Of a stretch of DNA of 64,000 nt, positions 1 to 12,380 are shown in pieces. Made by a program: the position numbers and the translations under genes. Numbering within the stretch: the first letter of the stretch is position 1; each line of letters opens with the position of its first letter. The notes under the pieces were generated by a model. That model saw only the letters and a list, made by a program, of their open reading frames with translations, ran no database searches and was not told the origin of the DNA. The DNA comes from Engraulis encrasicolus (Eukaryota; Chordata; Actinopteri; Clupeiformes; Engraulidae): positions 50,972,795 through 51,036,794 of the forward strand of contig NC_085861.1 in NCBI RefSeq assembly GCF_034702125.1, read 5' to 3'.

Positions 1-300
1 TCCAGATCCAGATCCGGCAAGTTCCAGAATCAATCCGGCAATTTTTTTAAGTTTCAATTACTTCCATGGATATTTCGGGAGCAAATGAATGTTAAATTAA
101 ATAAAAACACTTCAAAACATTGCAAGACTGATACAGACTGATACAGAAAACAGCCAATAAATTGTTGCTCAGTATCTGACTACTTGTATTTCCTCATCAT
201 GGCTGAACATTTGCTTTGCGTTCAGTAGAAATGTAATGCATTGCAATGCATTGTAGAATTGAATCGAATCGGGTTGGATCTAATAGAATCGAATCGAATC
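1..300. repeat. Dispersed repeat, copy 1 (related to 53.53-53.81 kb)
   Basis: This AT-rich stretch shares ordered blocks with 53531-53812: a TTTCA(A)TTACTTC block, a GCA(A/G)GACTGATACA block, ACAGCCAATAAA followed by (T/G)TGTTG, and a tail rich in AATGCATTGCAAT and AATCGAATCG. Nothing codes here. The repeat runs straight into the Gypsy pol fragment that becomes recognisable at about 300, so one of the two broke the other. The family is not identified. Confidence 0.55.
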
Positions 301-301
301 A

Positions 302-1898
302 AATTGAGAAAGAATGTCTCGGATTAGTGTTTGGCCTTGAAAAGTTTCAGAGCTACGTATATGGCCTACCCACCTTCACAGTTGAGACTGATCATCGTCC
401 ACTCGTTGCAGTAATGAAAAAGAACCTGAATGAAATGTCACCGCGGATACAGCGCATGATGATGAAGATGCAGAGGTATGACATTGAACTCATTTACACA
501 CCAGGCAAACACCTCATTCTAGCCGACGCACTGTCTAGAGCTACTGTCAAGGGTTGTGCGAGCACGACTGAAGAAAATGTCCAGGTGCACGTCAACATGG
601 TGTCCGCAGCGCTTCCTGTGTCCGACGCCAAGACCCGGCAGATCATAGACGAGACGGCGAAAGATCCAGAGCTGCAGCGTGTGATGGAGAACATGCGGAA
701 TGGATGGGCTGCAGGATCCTGTCCACAGTTCTTCGACGTCAGAGGTGAGCTGAGTGTTGTGAATGGACTTGTGCTAAAACAAAACAGAATAGTCATTCCA
801 CGCACACTTAGACAAGAAATACTGCAGAGAATACATGAAGGACACTTAGGTGTTGAAAAATGTAAAAGAAGGGCAAGAGACACAGTCTACTGGCCAGGAC
901 TTAACAAAGACATTAACAACATGGCAGGCAAATGCGAAACATGCCTAAAATACAGAAACAAACAAACAAAAGAGCCAATGACTGTAACTGATGTGACAAC
1001 ACCATAGCACAAAGTAGGAATGGACTTGTTCCACCTGAAAGGAAAGGACTACTTAGTAGTAATTGACTATTTCTCAAATTACCCTGAGATGGCATTACTC
1101 TCAAGTACAACATCCAACTGTGTCATTACACATGCCAAGTCCATCTTCGCCAGGCATGGCATTCCCCATGCCGTAATGAGTGATAACGGGCCCTGCTTTA
1201 ATAGCAAAGAGTGGCAAGACTTCTCAAAAGCCTATGATTTCCAGCATGTCACATCTAGCCCACTGTATGCACAGTCTAATGGCAAAGCGGAGAAAGGCGT
1301 TCACATCCTGAAGCAGCTGTTGAAAAAGACTGCAGACAGCGCTTCCGATCCTTACCTGGCTCTACTGAGCTACAGAGCATCGCCTCTGGAATGCAGACTC
1401 TCACCTGCTGAGCTGCTGATGAATAGAAACCTCAGAACAACACTTCCAAGTTGTGAAAAGCAAAAGAAACGCCCAAAGCTGGAACGAAAGCTGAAACATC
1501 AGAAAATGAAACAAAAGACTTTCTATGACAGAACAGCAAAGCCGCTACCACCACTGTCCAGGGACGACGCAGTCAGGATTGAAAGTCCTGAAGGATGGAC
1601 GACGAAAGCCACTGTTCTTCAAGAGGTCGCCCCACAGTCCTACACTGTGAAAACACCAGAAGGACAGATCATCAGGCGAAACCGGCGCAGTCTCCTGAAA
1701 ACACCAGCAACACCAGAGACTGTTCCAGACCAAGAGCTCAGTCAAACCCAGGCTGAGTCCGAGTCAATCTCAACACATGATGCACACTGCAACACAGACA
1801 CACACACTGATAATCTAACCAATACTTCTCTTCCAGGTGAAATGCTGATAAGAAGATCTGCAAGAAATATCAAGAAACCTGAGAGACTTGACCTGTAA
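302..1898 (+). pseudogene. Ty3/Gypsy pol fragment (RNase H tail + integrase), interrupted
   Basis: This is the 3' half of a Gypsy-type retrotransposon pol. It enters inside RNase H (TDHRPLVAV, then the HLILADALSRA end motif at about 505-545). It continues with the integrase HHCC zinc-binding segment (HEGHLGVEKC, YWPGLNKDI, CETCLKYRN; about 835-955), the catalytic core (MDLFHLKG, SDNGPCFNSKEW, SNGKAEKGVH giving D, D, E) and a basic C-terminal tail. An in-frame TAG at 1005-1007 splits the integrase just before the core; the frame continues unchanged after it. Reverse transcriptase, protease and gag are missing on the 5' side. It is a dead copy, and the assignment to Ty3/Gypsy rests on domain order. 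Confidence 0.85.
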
Positions 1899-2172
1899 AA
1901 AAAAAAAATGAGTTAATGATACTTACCTTACAGGGAGAAGAGGACATGAAAAAGAAAGTTGATGAGTTAATGTGTTATGTGTTATGGCATTAATGTTTAA
2001 GTTTAATTGCAGTAAGTAATTTGCCATTGTGTTTTACGCAACTGAATACCAAGAATGAGTTATGATGTTTGTTGCTACTACTTATAATGAGATAAGTTGT
2101 CCATGCAGTTTAATGGAAAAGTTACCTAAGGTAAATGCTGACACTCGTGATGTGTTTAGTTTTTCATGCTTC

Positions 2173-2380
2173 AGAGAAAGGGGGATGTGGTGATATCGTG
2201 TAGTTCCACCTCCTGCCACAAGGTGTCAGTAACGGTTCATATACCTATGAGTGATTGGTTGTGATCTCAGATTAAAAAGAACATACCAGGCACTTGCTGT
2301 ATCGAGTATGTCAGTTCTCCATGACTTGTAGCGAAATTAATAAAATACATATGTGAGAACAAAACACGCTCGTTACTGCA
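2173..2380 (+). mobile_element. Polypurine tract and 3' LTR of the + strand Gypsy element
   Basis: A purine run (AGAGAAAGGGGGA, 2173-2185) is followed at once by TGTGGTGATATCG, the usual PPT-then-TG start of an LTR. The following 195 bp hold an AATAAA-type poly(A) signal (about 2338-2345) and end near CGTTACTGCA at about 2380. The right boundary is approximate because no 5' LTR is available for comparison. Confidence 0.55.
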
Positions 2381-2639
2381 GTATGCATGCAAAGCTAACC
2401 AGTGAGACTGAGCCTTCTCCCTGTTAGAGATTCTCTGTTCATACCTAACTCGCGACGATGGCGTGCGCTCAAAATGACGCCACACGCCCCTGGCGCGGCT
2501 GGCGCGGCGCGAGTTCGTGCACCCCACCTGGCGTGCGCCACCAGCGACCATGCAGGTAGGCAGACAAAGCAGGAGTTGCGAAGAGAGGCTACAGCTGTAG
2601 GCTACTACAGAATGAATCCTGCATCATTTTGAGGATAGT

Positions 2640-2880
2640 GTAAAACCAAGTATTTTCAAGAGTGGGTTCTTACTGGAATAACTCACAAACATACGAGCTC
2701 GAACTGAAAAGACAATACTTTACTTCTTCATTTCCCAGACTCCCCAAATTACCCAAGTGTCTTCGGATACAATACAAAAGCATCTCTGCCAATCGAACAC
2801 ACAAAGCATCTTGGGACTTGCAGTTAACACAATACACAACAATCACACTTTCAGTTCCTACACTACTTCCCCCCTCTGAA
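2640..2880 (-). mobile_element. Probable 3' LTR and PPT of the - strand Gypsy element
   Basis: Read on the minus strand, a purine run (AGAGGGGGGAAG, about 2866-2877) precedes TGTAGGAACTG starting at 2862, the expected PPT/LTR junction downstream of the minus-strand pol. The far LTR end is not defined; about 2640 is a guess. The sequence 2381-2640 between the two Gypsy tails is GC-rich in part and shows no recognisable gene. Confidence 0.35.
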
Positions 2881-3162
2881 ATTAAAACGTCCTCGTTTTA
2901 TAGTCCTTACAAAAACTAAATTACAGTTTACCAAAATAACCGTTATGTCCTACACATACAAAAAAAAATCAATAATAATCACTATTATGTAATTATAGCA
3001 CTGTCACGGCCTTGTGCTCTTGAACTCACTTGGAACAGGCTCTGAAACGACAAAAATAACATGCTCAGACAGAAGAAAACACATCACATGTACACATGCA
3101 ATTAAATGCTGTCCCTATCCAAAACAATCAGATAGCAAGACAAAAGTAAATAGTTTAAACAT

Positions 3163-6100
3163 CTAGGTGTTGTCCCTATAACGTTGAGGAAGACGGACAA
3201 TACGACCTGATCTGGTTGTCTGCTCGTGAGACGTGTGTCCCTCGGTTGTAGGATTGTCTGCTAGTGTCTCTGGAACACCGACTGGTGATGCAGGGAGCCT
3301 TGCCACTGGAACTGGATCCAACGCACGGCCTGGTGTAGCTGGGTGCGCTGGCGTCGCACAACCTGGTGTTGCTGCTGCATTTGGGGCCTGGTCTGGAGCT
3401 GCCTGGTGGCTTGCTGGTGTATCTGGTGCACCATCTGGAGGTGCAGGATGGCTGGTGGCTGTATCTGGAAGCATATGGCCGTGATGCTGAAAGGGCTGTG
3501 AGCTGTGGCCTTGCTGCTCGATTAGCTTGGTTGTTCTCCGGTGTCGTGGGAGCTGAGTCTTCGGACCAAGGTGAGCGGTAGGGTTTGAGGCGATTATAGT
3601 GAACCACTTTAGGCTTTGCCCTTGGGTCGAGTTGGTCTTGGATGTTGTAATCCACCCCAATTTCCCCGGAGTGGGAATCCAAACGCTGTAGCACTTTAAA
3701 AGGCCCAGTCCATCTGGGGGACAACTTCTGTCTGGCCAGTGCTGGGAGATTGAGCCACACCAGGTCGCCTGGCTTGTAAGCACTGTGCCTCATGTGGCGA
3801 TCATAATACTGCTTCTGTCTAGCCCCGGCCACAGCAATGTTGTCTTCCACTATGTTAAAAGCTGAATAAAGTCTTTGTCTGAGAGACGCTCCATATTCAC
3901 TAGGGCTTCCAGGTGTACCATTAGAAGATGCTGGTAAGTCCCCAAGAATGACATCTGCAGGCAAGCGAGCTTCTCTGCCATGGGTCAAAAAGAAAGGTGT
4001 GTGGTGAGTTGAGGTATGCACACTTGTGTTGTATGCGAATTCAACATGGCGTAGGTGATCATCCCATTCACCCCCTTTTGTGTAGAGAAATTTGGCCAGC
4101 TGATCCTTAATAGATCGGTTCGCTCGCTCCACCATACCGTCTGACATAGGATGATAAGCAGATGTCCGGGTTTTGTGAACTCCAAGGTGTGCACACAGCT
4201 CTTTGACCAGATCCGAGTCAAACTGGCGACCTTGGTCAGTATGGAGACTGTGGGGTACTCCATGCCTGCTGATGTAGTCCTCAAACAAACACTTTGCCAC
4301 AGTTGTCGCTCTCTGGTCAGGGAGTGCATACAAGTTCATGTACTTTGTAAAATAATCCATCACAACAAGTATGTAACGATTGCCTCTGTGACTGACTGGC
4401 AGTTCAGTTAGATCAGCAGCGATTTTTTCAAAAGGCATTGATGTCACTATGTTCTGCATTGGGGCCTGCAGATGTGGGATTGGTGGTCTGCGGGCCTCAC
4501 AAGCCTTACATTGAAGACTCCACTCTGTGAGATCCCGATTCATGTGTGGCCAGTAACAACGTGGTTCTGCATTTTGAATGATTCTCTTACTGCCAAAGTG
4601 ACCAGCCAGCGAGTGGCCGTGCAGCATGTTAAATACTTCTTTCCGCAGTTGGTTCGGTATGACCACTTGGAACACAGGGTCACCTGGTGGATGGCGAACT
4701 CTGCGGCACAGGATGGAGTCCACCATGACCAGCCTTGGAAATTCTTTCCAGTAGTGGCGTAGTTCGAAGGGCTTTCCTCGTAGTCGTGCAAAAGGGGGTC
4801 TGCTGTCCCCGGAAACCCACTCACACACTGCCTGCAAGACTGGATCATGTCTCTGTGCATCGGCCAGAGTGGTTTTCTCCAGGCCGAGACCAAGAAGCTC
4901 ATCATGTTGGAGGCTCACTGTCACAGGGTGCACTGCCAGTGTTTGAGCTGTAGGTTTTAACGATGTAGTGGTATTGGCCTTCCCAGCAATCTGACTTTGT
5001 ATTAGGACAGAATCCGCAGCCTTGGAGTTGCTTGCAGTCATGAGTTCATCAGCCCTGCATGGGCGTCGTGACAAGGGGTCAGCATTGCTGTGTTTGAGGC
5101 CCTGTTTGTGTTCAATAGTCCAGTCATAACTGTCTATTTCAAGTGCCCACCTTGCTCGCCGTCCTGTGGGATCACAATCCAGGGCCATCTTCCTCAATCC
5201 AAGGAGAGGTTTGTGATCTGTAATGATTCGAAATGAATGGCCTGTGAGGTACTGACGGAAGTGCCGTATCGACCACACAATTGCCCAAAGCTCCCGATCA
5301 AATGTTGACCACCGTCTCTCTGTTGCCGTGAGGGTATGGCTGCCATAGGCAATTACATGTTCCCTGTTGTTGTCATTTAGCTGTGAGAGCACACATCCAA
5401 TTGCGAAGTTAGACGCATCAGTGAAAAGCAAAAATTCCTTGGAAAAATCTGGGTAGGCAAGAATGGGGGTGTGCGTAAGGGCATGACGGAGTGTGTCAAA
5501 AGCCTTTTGCTCTACCTCAGTCCATGAGTAAGACTTTCCTTTCTGCGTAAGGGCATGTAGAGGTTGCGAAGTCTTTGAAAATTGGTGTATAAATCTTCTG
5601 TAATAAGAGCAGAGCCCGAGGAATGCCCTAACTTCAGTAGGATTTTCTGGGACTGGCCAATGAAGTACTTTGTCAATGTTTTTGGGGTCTGGCTTTAACC
5701 CTGTGTTAGACACGACATGTCCCAGAAAGGTCACTTGAGGTTGCGCAAAGTCACATTTGGAGGGTTTCAACTTGAGGTTGGCAGTTCTGAGTCGTTCGAA
5801 CACCTCTTTCAAATGCAGCAGGTGTTCGGTGAAGGTCTTACTGTACACCAATATGTCGTCTAAGTACACCAAACATGTCCTCCAGGACAGGCCCTGTAGT
5901 ACTAGCTGCATAAGATGCTGAAATGTGGGGGGTGCATTGACTAATCCCATTGGCATTACTTTAAACTGGTAGAGAGCACGGCTAGTTGTGAAGGCTGTTT
6001 TTTCCTTGTCCTGCTGGTCAAGCTGAACCTGCCAATAGCCTGAGGACAAATCCATGGTACTGAACATAGAGGCACCACTCAGTGCATCTAGAGTGTCATC

Positions 6101-7303
6101 TGTTCTGGGAAGAGGGTGAGCATCCTTGACTGTCACTGAGTTTAAACCCCTGTAGTCAACACAGAAACGCCAGCTTCCGTCTTTTTTTCTCACCATAACC
6201 ACAGGCGCAGCCCATGGACTGTGACTGACCTCGATAATGTCCTTGGCCAGCATGTCTTCCACTTGTGCCTGAATCACAGACTGCATATGAGGAGAGGTAC
6301 GATAGGCACGCTTTCTGATGGGTGAAGCGGCGTTTGTGTTGATTCTGTGTTGCACCAAATTGGTTCTCCCAAAGTCGGTTGGAGTTTTACTGAATATATC
6401 AGAATAAGACAAGAGCAGGGAATTTAATTCAGAAGACTGTGAATCTGAAAGGCTGCCACATTTCACAGCGAATGGTAAGGCTTGTGATGGTGACTATGGT
6501 GTAGACACCTGACAAACAGTGGGGGCACTTGTACCGATGTCATTCTCTGTAGGTTGAGTATCTGTGCTGATGTCATCCTCTGTCGTGGGGGTGAACTGAC
6601 CCAACTGCATACCAGGGTGGAGCTCAATGGGGGAGTTGGTAGGGTTCAGAACCCGGGCAACAGTGAAACCCTCATTTGCCTTTGCCAGGGTGCGGGCTAC
6701 TGCAAGCCCATTCAAGTCAGTCGGATAAGGCTCTAGAAGGCCACTGTATTCAGCAGGGACAGTCAGGTTAGCAGTAGGAGGTGTAAGTTTGACTGCACAG
6801 TGCATTTCACAGTAAGGTGGTATAGTGGTGCACTCTGCAACCAGGGCTGTGCAGCTGTCTGGCACCATGTCTGTTGCGCACAGCAGAGGTAGACTGTGGC
6901 TGTGTAGGCGACACACACCTATACCTAGGTCAAGCACAGCGCCCTGCTGCTGAAGGAAATCCCAGCCGAGTATCATGTTCTGACTTACATTCCTAATGAC
7001 TTGTACCTCATGCTGTAGATGCAGTGGACCTAGGCGCAGTGAAATATTTACGGTGCCTAGGGTGTCCAAACTCTGCCCAGTTACAGATTTTGATAGGATC
7101 AGGTTTTTATTGATAGGCCGTCTGTTCAGAGATGGGATGGCCATTCTGACATTCTCACTGATAAATGAAATACTTGAGCCAGTGTCTAACAGAATGTGCA
7201 TGTCTGTGCCCTCCACTGTACCCCTAATGTAAGCAGTAGCATCATTGCGATGTGAATTCTGTCCACCACAAGGGGGCACCATTGGGTCATGACAAACAGG
7301 CAC
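3163..7303 (-). pseudogene. Ty3/Gypsy protease-RT-RNase H-integrase polyprotein, interrupted
   Basis: Reading leftwards from 7303, an aspartic protease (LLDTGSS at about 7200-7180) is followed by a TAG at 6494-6496. In the same frame reverse transcriptase follows, with the FSTMDLSSGYWQV motif, MGLVNAPPTFQ and the YLDDILVYS active site at about 5845-5870. Next come RNase H (FTDASNFAIG, TDHKPLLGL, HSNADPLSRR), the integrase zinc segment (CKACEARR) and a core with D, D and E in ADLTELPV, HTDQGRQFDS and GMVERANRS. Upstream of the C-terminus the plausible tail (TRSGRIVRLPQRYRD, ending 3163) lies in a different frame from the core, so a frameshift is likely around 3.5-3.6 kb. Apart from these two lesions the copy is well preserved, which suggests fairly recent insertion. 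Confidence 0.9.
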
Positions 7304-7364
7304 ATTGAGTGATCCAACTTCAGGGGCTAGTTGTATACAAGCTGATGAATGCCCACTGCATCAG

Positions 7365-8730
7365 CTAGTTGTAGTTTTCCTGCCGGTGGTCATCCTGATG
7401 CATGTACTCTTGGTGGTGTTGCTGCTCACCACTCCTGTCATCACAGAATGAGACGCGCTTGCGCACTGGGCTTGGGCTGCTGCGATGGCGCATGAGGTCA
7501 CCACCCTGTCTCGCATAGTGAGGTCTTCGCATGTCATTGTAGTAGTCAGTATGGCGCTCAGGTGAGTATCTGTAGTAGCGGTTGTCTCTTGGTGTCTCTA
7601 TCCTGTGTGGGGAGTATGCTCTGCCACGACTGCGAGGCTCATAGTAACCCTGATGACGGCTGTCTACCTCATAACGCGCAGGCTGATTATGATATTGGGC
7701 CGGGGATGGCTGACGGTAACGGGTAGGTGACAAACCGCCCAGGTAGCAAAGTTTATCTGGCCCATTGTTGGTCCGATCCTTTTTTCGCGAGTGATAACAG
7801 TCGGTCCGATTCTGGCTTTGTCCGTGGCCCAATAATGGTCCTACTACCGTATGCCGACAGTGTCGGCTCAGTGTTGGCTCAGTTACTGCATGAGACTGAC
7901 AGTTATTTTCAGTGTTCTATGAAGTGTTGGCTCAGTTACTGCATGAAGTGACAGTTATTTTCAGTGTTCTATGAAGTGTTGGCTGAGTCACGGTAACCAG
8001 TGTTCCAGCCGAGCCGACTCTCAGCCGACATTCTGCCAAGATCGGGCCGACTGTTCTTAACGGTTTTTGCTACCTGGCGCGACCCTGCCGGGCTGGTGTT
8101 GAGTATTCAGGGCTTCTGTGCCGTGGGGAAGGGGACCTTGGGGCACGGGAAGGTGAGTATGTGTTGTATTTTTGAGTGGGGGGTTGAGCATTGATTGTGA
8201 GTTTCAAGTCAGTTAAATCCTTACTTAAGTGTCTAACTGTGTCTGTAAGGTCTTTCACCACATTGTGGAGAGTTGCAGGATCCTCTGAGATTGTATTGAC
8301 AGACTGAGCTTTGGCAGAACTGTTGCTTGTGTATGGATTTGGGGGTAGCAGTTTAACAGCTTGACGGGCATGTTCTGCCTGGGTAGCAATGGCCAACGCC
8401 TCTTTGAATGTTTTCACTCCTCTCTCGTGGCATTTAATCTGAAGGTCTTGATCCAGACCAGCCAAAAAACGTGTGAGTGTCATATATTCAGAGGCATTTG
8501 GTTCGAAATCTGGGAATGCTTCTTTCACTAGTCTACACACATCGGCTGCATACACGTCAATGGCTTCATTCGGCTTTCTACAACGTGAATTAGGAAAAGC
8601 CTGAAAAGACGCGATTACGTCCGTTCTGCCAAAAACCTCTTGCAAGTGCTTCTTTGTAGCAGCAAACGAATTTCTTGTGACAGAGGGCAGGTTATCCCAC
8701 ACAATGAAAAGGTCAGGTGGCAATCTGACA
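7365..8730 (-). pseudogene. Gypsy gag, split by a miniature element and 5'-truncated
   Basis: The minus strand encodes a retrotransposon gag. From about 8725 it reads LPPDLFIVWDNLP, then a helical capsid-like region (DVIASFQAFPNSRCRKPNEA, MTLTRFLAGLDQDLQIKCHE), then a Pro/Ser/Arg-rich tail. The frame is broken by an inserted element (7740-8076). It resumes in an Arg/His/Tyr-rich segment ending at 7365, directly upstream of the protease reading frame. The N-terminus is lost where the CAGTA minisatellite begins at about 8730. No CCHC knuckle was seen; the basic tail may serve for RNA binding. Confidence 0.75.
7740..8076. mobile_element. MITE-like insertion inside gag (TIR CAGGTAGCAAA)
   Basis: The 337-bp block begins CAGGTAGCAAA and ends TTTGCTACCTG, a perfect 11-bp inverted terminal repeat, and interrupts an otherwise continuous gag. 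Inside, a 56-57 bp unit (GGCTCAGTTACTGCATGA then TGACAGTTATTTTCAGTG) is tandemly duplicated at about 7873-7985. No coding capacity is seen. A target-site duplication is not clear, so the superfamily is open. Confidence 0.65.
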
Positions 8731-9140
8731 TACAGTAACATACAGTATGGTGCAGTACAGTAAAGTACAGTAGCATACAGTACAGTAGAGTGTAGTACAG
8801 TACATTGCAGTACAGTACAGTAGCATACAGTACGGAGCAATATAGCAAAGTACATTACAGTACAGTAGAGTATAGTACAGTACACTACAGTACAGCACAG
8901 CACAGTACAGTAGCATACAGTACGGTGCAGTACAGTACAGTACAGTAGCATACAACAGTAGCCTACGGTGCAGTATAGTAAAGTAAAAGTACAGTAGCAT
9001 ATAGTACGGTGCAGTACAGTACAGTGTGGTATATCACATTACAGTACAGTACAGTACCGTACAGTACAGTATAGTACAGTACAGTACAGTACAGTACAGT
9101 ATAGCAGAGTACACTACGCCACAGTACAGTACAGTAGTCT
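8725..9140. repeat. Degenerate CAGTA pentamer minisatellite
   Basis: About 415 bp are built from a CAGTA/TACAG pentamer with higher-order variants such as GCATACAGTACGGTGCAGTA. It replaces the 5' part of the minus-strand gag, so it either expanded at, or was joined to, the broken end. Open frames through it translate to Leu/Tyr/Cys/Thr repeats and are artefacts. Confidence 0.85.
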
Positions 9141-10509
9141 TGATGACTTGTAGGCTACTTTGACAGCTGTATCCCTCCAAAGCCAATGGCATTTCCACAT
9201 GCTGTTGTTTGAAGTTTTTGAAAGACTTGAGTGTGTGAGAGAGGGAAGGCAGGCAGATATGTTTTAAACAAAGGACCACACGCACAAATAAAAAATAACA
9301 AGCAATCAATACATTAAGTGGTTAGGTAGCCAACATGTCATCTAAGTTTAAGCACAAAGTAGACCAGAAAACCATTTTGCTAATACATACAATACATAAA
9401 ATATTAGTCAATATACTGTATGGTGTATTGCACATTGATTATTCATAATTTCCCAAGCATAAAAGCCCCTATCACTCCACAGTACACTTAGTTGAGATAT
9501 ACATATCTGAACACAAATCAATATATATTTTATTTTGTAATGACCTTATAGAGGTAGATAATCCAAGCTGACACATGATATGTACATGTATTATTCACTT
9601 GATTGATATGAAAATTGAGCATTTCACTTGGGCTCCTAGGCTTAAATCATTGAGGGGGTCCTAAGGAAGCATCGTGCAAAGTTTCACGCTTTTGTCAGCT
9701 CCGTAACAGTAGTGCCCTTTTTGTCCCATAACCGATTCCAATAATATGTATTGTGGCCATCTAGGAAAATGGACGGCCATCTTGGATTTCAAGTGGCCTG
9801 CATGCCTTTTCAAAAGAAGTGTGTCTAAGGAGTATCTATGACAATTCCAGTGCTTGTATCACCATTTGAACAGTTGTTTCAGTTGCTAATTCATATCTGC
9901 ATGGCGGCCATCTTGGAAAATGGCCACCATTTTGTTTTTTCACCTGGATAGCGACCTTTTCTAAAAGAGTAGGGTCTGAAGCACCTCTGAACCAAATGTG
10001 ATGTTTGTATCACCAAGTGAAAGATTGTTTGAGGTATTTGCTGCACTATTTAGATCTCTAGGCCTACAACTGCTGCATCTGATTCTGCCGGCGATTTCTG
10101 CAGTTTCTCTCATGAACAGCAGAGGGCACACTTCCGAAAATGCAAACAAAAGCCTGTAAACGGCGCTTTTGACTATGAATGGCCTGCCACATATTAATGG
10201 TTCTCGCGCCAAATGCGCCAAAGTGCGCACGTGAAGTATGCAGAGCTCTTAGACCCACCCTGGTTGCTCAACTTCATCATATGGGCCAGGATTCATTTGT
10301 CATGGCCGAGGCTCTTTTGCCAGCAGTAGGCCTACACGCTGTGGCAATCAGGCATGCTGGAGCTGTTACTGCAAGTCTCCTCCCTGACTAAATGTCACGC
10401 TACCCAAGCACATCCAAAGTCATTTTCCTTTTTTTCGTCTTACTACTGAGGGCACCAGGAGTAAAGCTCTACACCTAAAAAAAAAGGCATTTTCCTGGTG
10501 GACCTGCAG
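9141..10509. other. Intergenic, no gene seen
   Basis: This is AT-rich non-coding sequence. At about 9770-9935 the phrase GGCCATCTTGGA(AAA) recurs, probably part of an old dispersed repeat. No domain-bearing frame was recognised. Confidence 0.5.
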
Positions 10510-11352
10510 CAGTGGCGGAACCAGACATTTAGTCTTGGGGAGGCAATGGGGTAGCCACGTGAATTTCACAGGGGCATGCTCTTACTCAAAGAAAATAAAC
10601 ACTCAAACACTATAGAATAGATAAAGAGAATGATTTTCTTGGGTTCTTATGACACCCGTCAGTGTTACCAGATTGAGCGGTTTCCGATTGTCATCTATGG
10701 GTTAAAAAGGGCTTTGGGCAGGTACGTATTCTGTAGATTTGTGGTCATATAAATCAAGACTTCTGTTTAATTCTGGCAGGATTTTAGTCTTAAGGCGTTC
10801 TTTTTAATATTTTTGGGTTGGCAATCATTGGTCACATTTGGCAACCCTACTGTAAGGCACTGTCACTGAATCCCTTCTAAAGTGCACCCTATAACTGCAC
10901 CCTTAAGTTTTAGGTCTCCTATTATGTGTTTTATGAATCTATTTATTTATCACATGGGCAATAGAGCATTATGGTACTGAAAAATCTTAAATGGCACACA
11001 GCTAACTTTTCAAAAGGAAAATGAAATTAGTCTGGACTGAAATAAGCTGGGGCTTTTCTAAGGCTTTTCTTGTTCAGCATGGAAAAGCACACATCTGCTT
11101 CTATGAGTCATTACCGTCAGACCATACAACACAGAGAGTTCCCATGCATACCACTGGATAGAGGGGGTTTTAAGCTTTCGAATGGTACCCCATATGCCCA
11201 AATTCACGAGGGTGGTGTGTACCGATTTATGTGCTTCCTGTAACGCGAGTGGGCGTGGCCACTGTCCATTTTCTGGGGGAGCACCTGGGGTAGCCAATCA
11301 GATTTCAGGGGGGTCAAATGCTACCCTAGCCACCCCTGTAGCTCCGCCCCTG
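10510..11352. mobile_element. Non-autonomous hAT element, 8-bp target site duplication
   Basis: The left end is CAGTGGCGGAACCAG and the right end, inverted, is CAGGGGCGGAGCTACAG, an imperfect terminal inverted repeat of the hAT type. The flanks are a perfect 8-bp duplication, ACCTGCAG, at 10502-10509 and 11353-11360. The 843-bp interior carries no recognisable transposase. An 8-bp duplication with CAGNGGCGGA ends is characteristic of hAT. Confidence 0.8.
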
Positions 11353-12380
11353 ACCTGCAGTCCAAGGGGGCAGTCACATCCACATTCGGCTATTTCATAA
11401 CGGAACACATCCATGCAGAAGTGGGTCATAAGGTGAAAATCATAAAATATGAGTCAAGTGAATGTAAAGAAAATATTATTATTTTCATTTAAATTACAAG
11501 GTATACAACTTTACCACATTCATAAACTCCCATCTTTTGGTGCAGGGACCTTTGCTGCGTAGTCTTCAAATGAGATGTGTGCTGTCTCCCATCCTGCACT
11601 TAACTGCAAGTTTTTCTGATCAGGCAAAAAAAAGTATCTTTCTTGGCTTTCCGATTGATGGACCTACTCACAATAAATACTGTATATAGGCCTACACCAG
11701 ATAACTGGAAAATCAACGAGCTATTCTTGGACATAAATTAATTTTCAGTGTAGAGGATTGTAGTCGGGCCTTGAGTCTCCCAGAGGCATTTTAAAAAGAG
11801 AATTACAATGCGACACCTCAGTGGTGATGTACATGTACTTCACCCTCTGACATTCTTTGAAAGGACTGTAGGGGACACTGCTGTCACTAGTGATTGGGAC
11901 GCTCTCAGACAAGCATCCCCCCTCTTAAGCCTTCAGAGCAGACATCTGCTGTGCTGCCATCCTGTAGCCTGGTGAACCAGCACCACCCGCTGGACGGCAA
12001 AATTAGACATCCACATTTAGTCTGGTTTATCAGGCTAGCCATCCTGTAGTCAAGGTCTTTCAGCAGGCTCAAAGCCGCATGTCTCTGGTTTGGCTCTCAC
12101 TCTCTGACTGATGCAGAACGTGGACTGTTTACGCATGGAAAATTCCTTAAGCTCTGAGAAAAACGTTATCTCCAAATTAGGTTACCTTGTCAATTAAGTG
12201 CAGATGTTTTAAGAGCAGATACAATGTGCATTGCCTTTCTATTCTCAGCAGTGGCAACAGTGAGCACACACTTTACATTGATTATGATTTTGATGACAGT
12301 TGCCGAACAAGAGCCAGTGGAGGAGCAGGAGCCTCAGTATCCATTATCAAATGATCTAGACGTCAGTTGTCCTCATACAG
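11353..12380. other. Intergenic, no gene seen outside the small MITE
   Basis: Apart from the MITE at 11965-12037 this stretch is AT-rich, non-coding and without recognisable motifs. Confidence 0.5.
11965..12037. mobile_element. Internally deleted MITE copy (TAGCCTG family)
   Basis: The 73-bp block starts TAGCCTGGTGAACCAGC and ends with the inverse of TAGCCTGATAAACCAGAC. Both ends match the 222-bp copy at 15868-16089, in opposite orientation and without its centre. It is flanked by GCCATCCTG on both sides (11956-11964 and 12038-12046), a 9-bp target duplication. Confidence 0.75.

Noticed and set aside
8713..9309. Tyr/Cys/Leu/Thr-rich open frames over the CAGTA array
   Set aside because: Repeat translation, not a protein.
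9425..9445. TATTGCACATTG word resembling the miR-25/92/32 seed on +
   Set aside because: It lies outside TMEM245, on the wrong strand for an intronic host, and flanking sequence does not form a matching hairpin arm.
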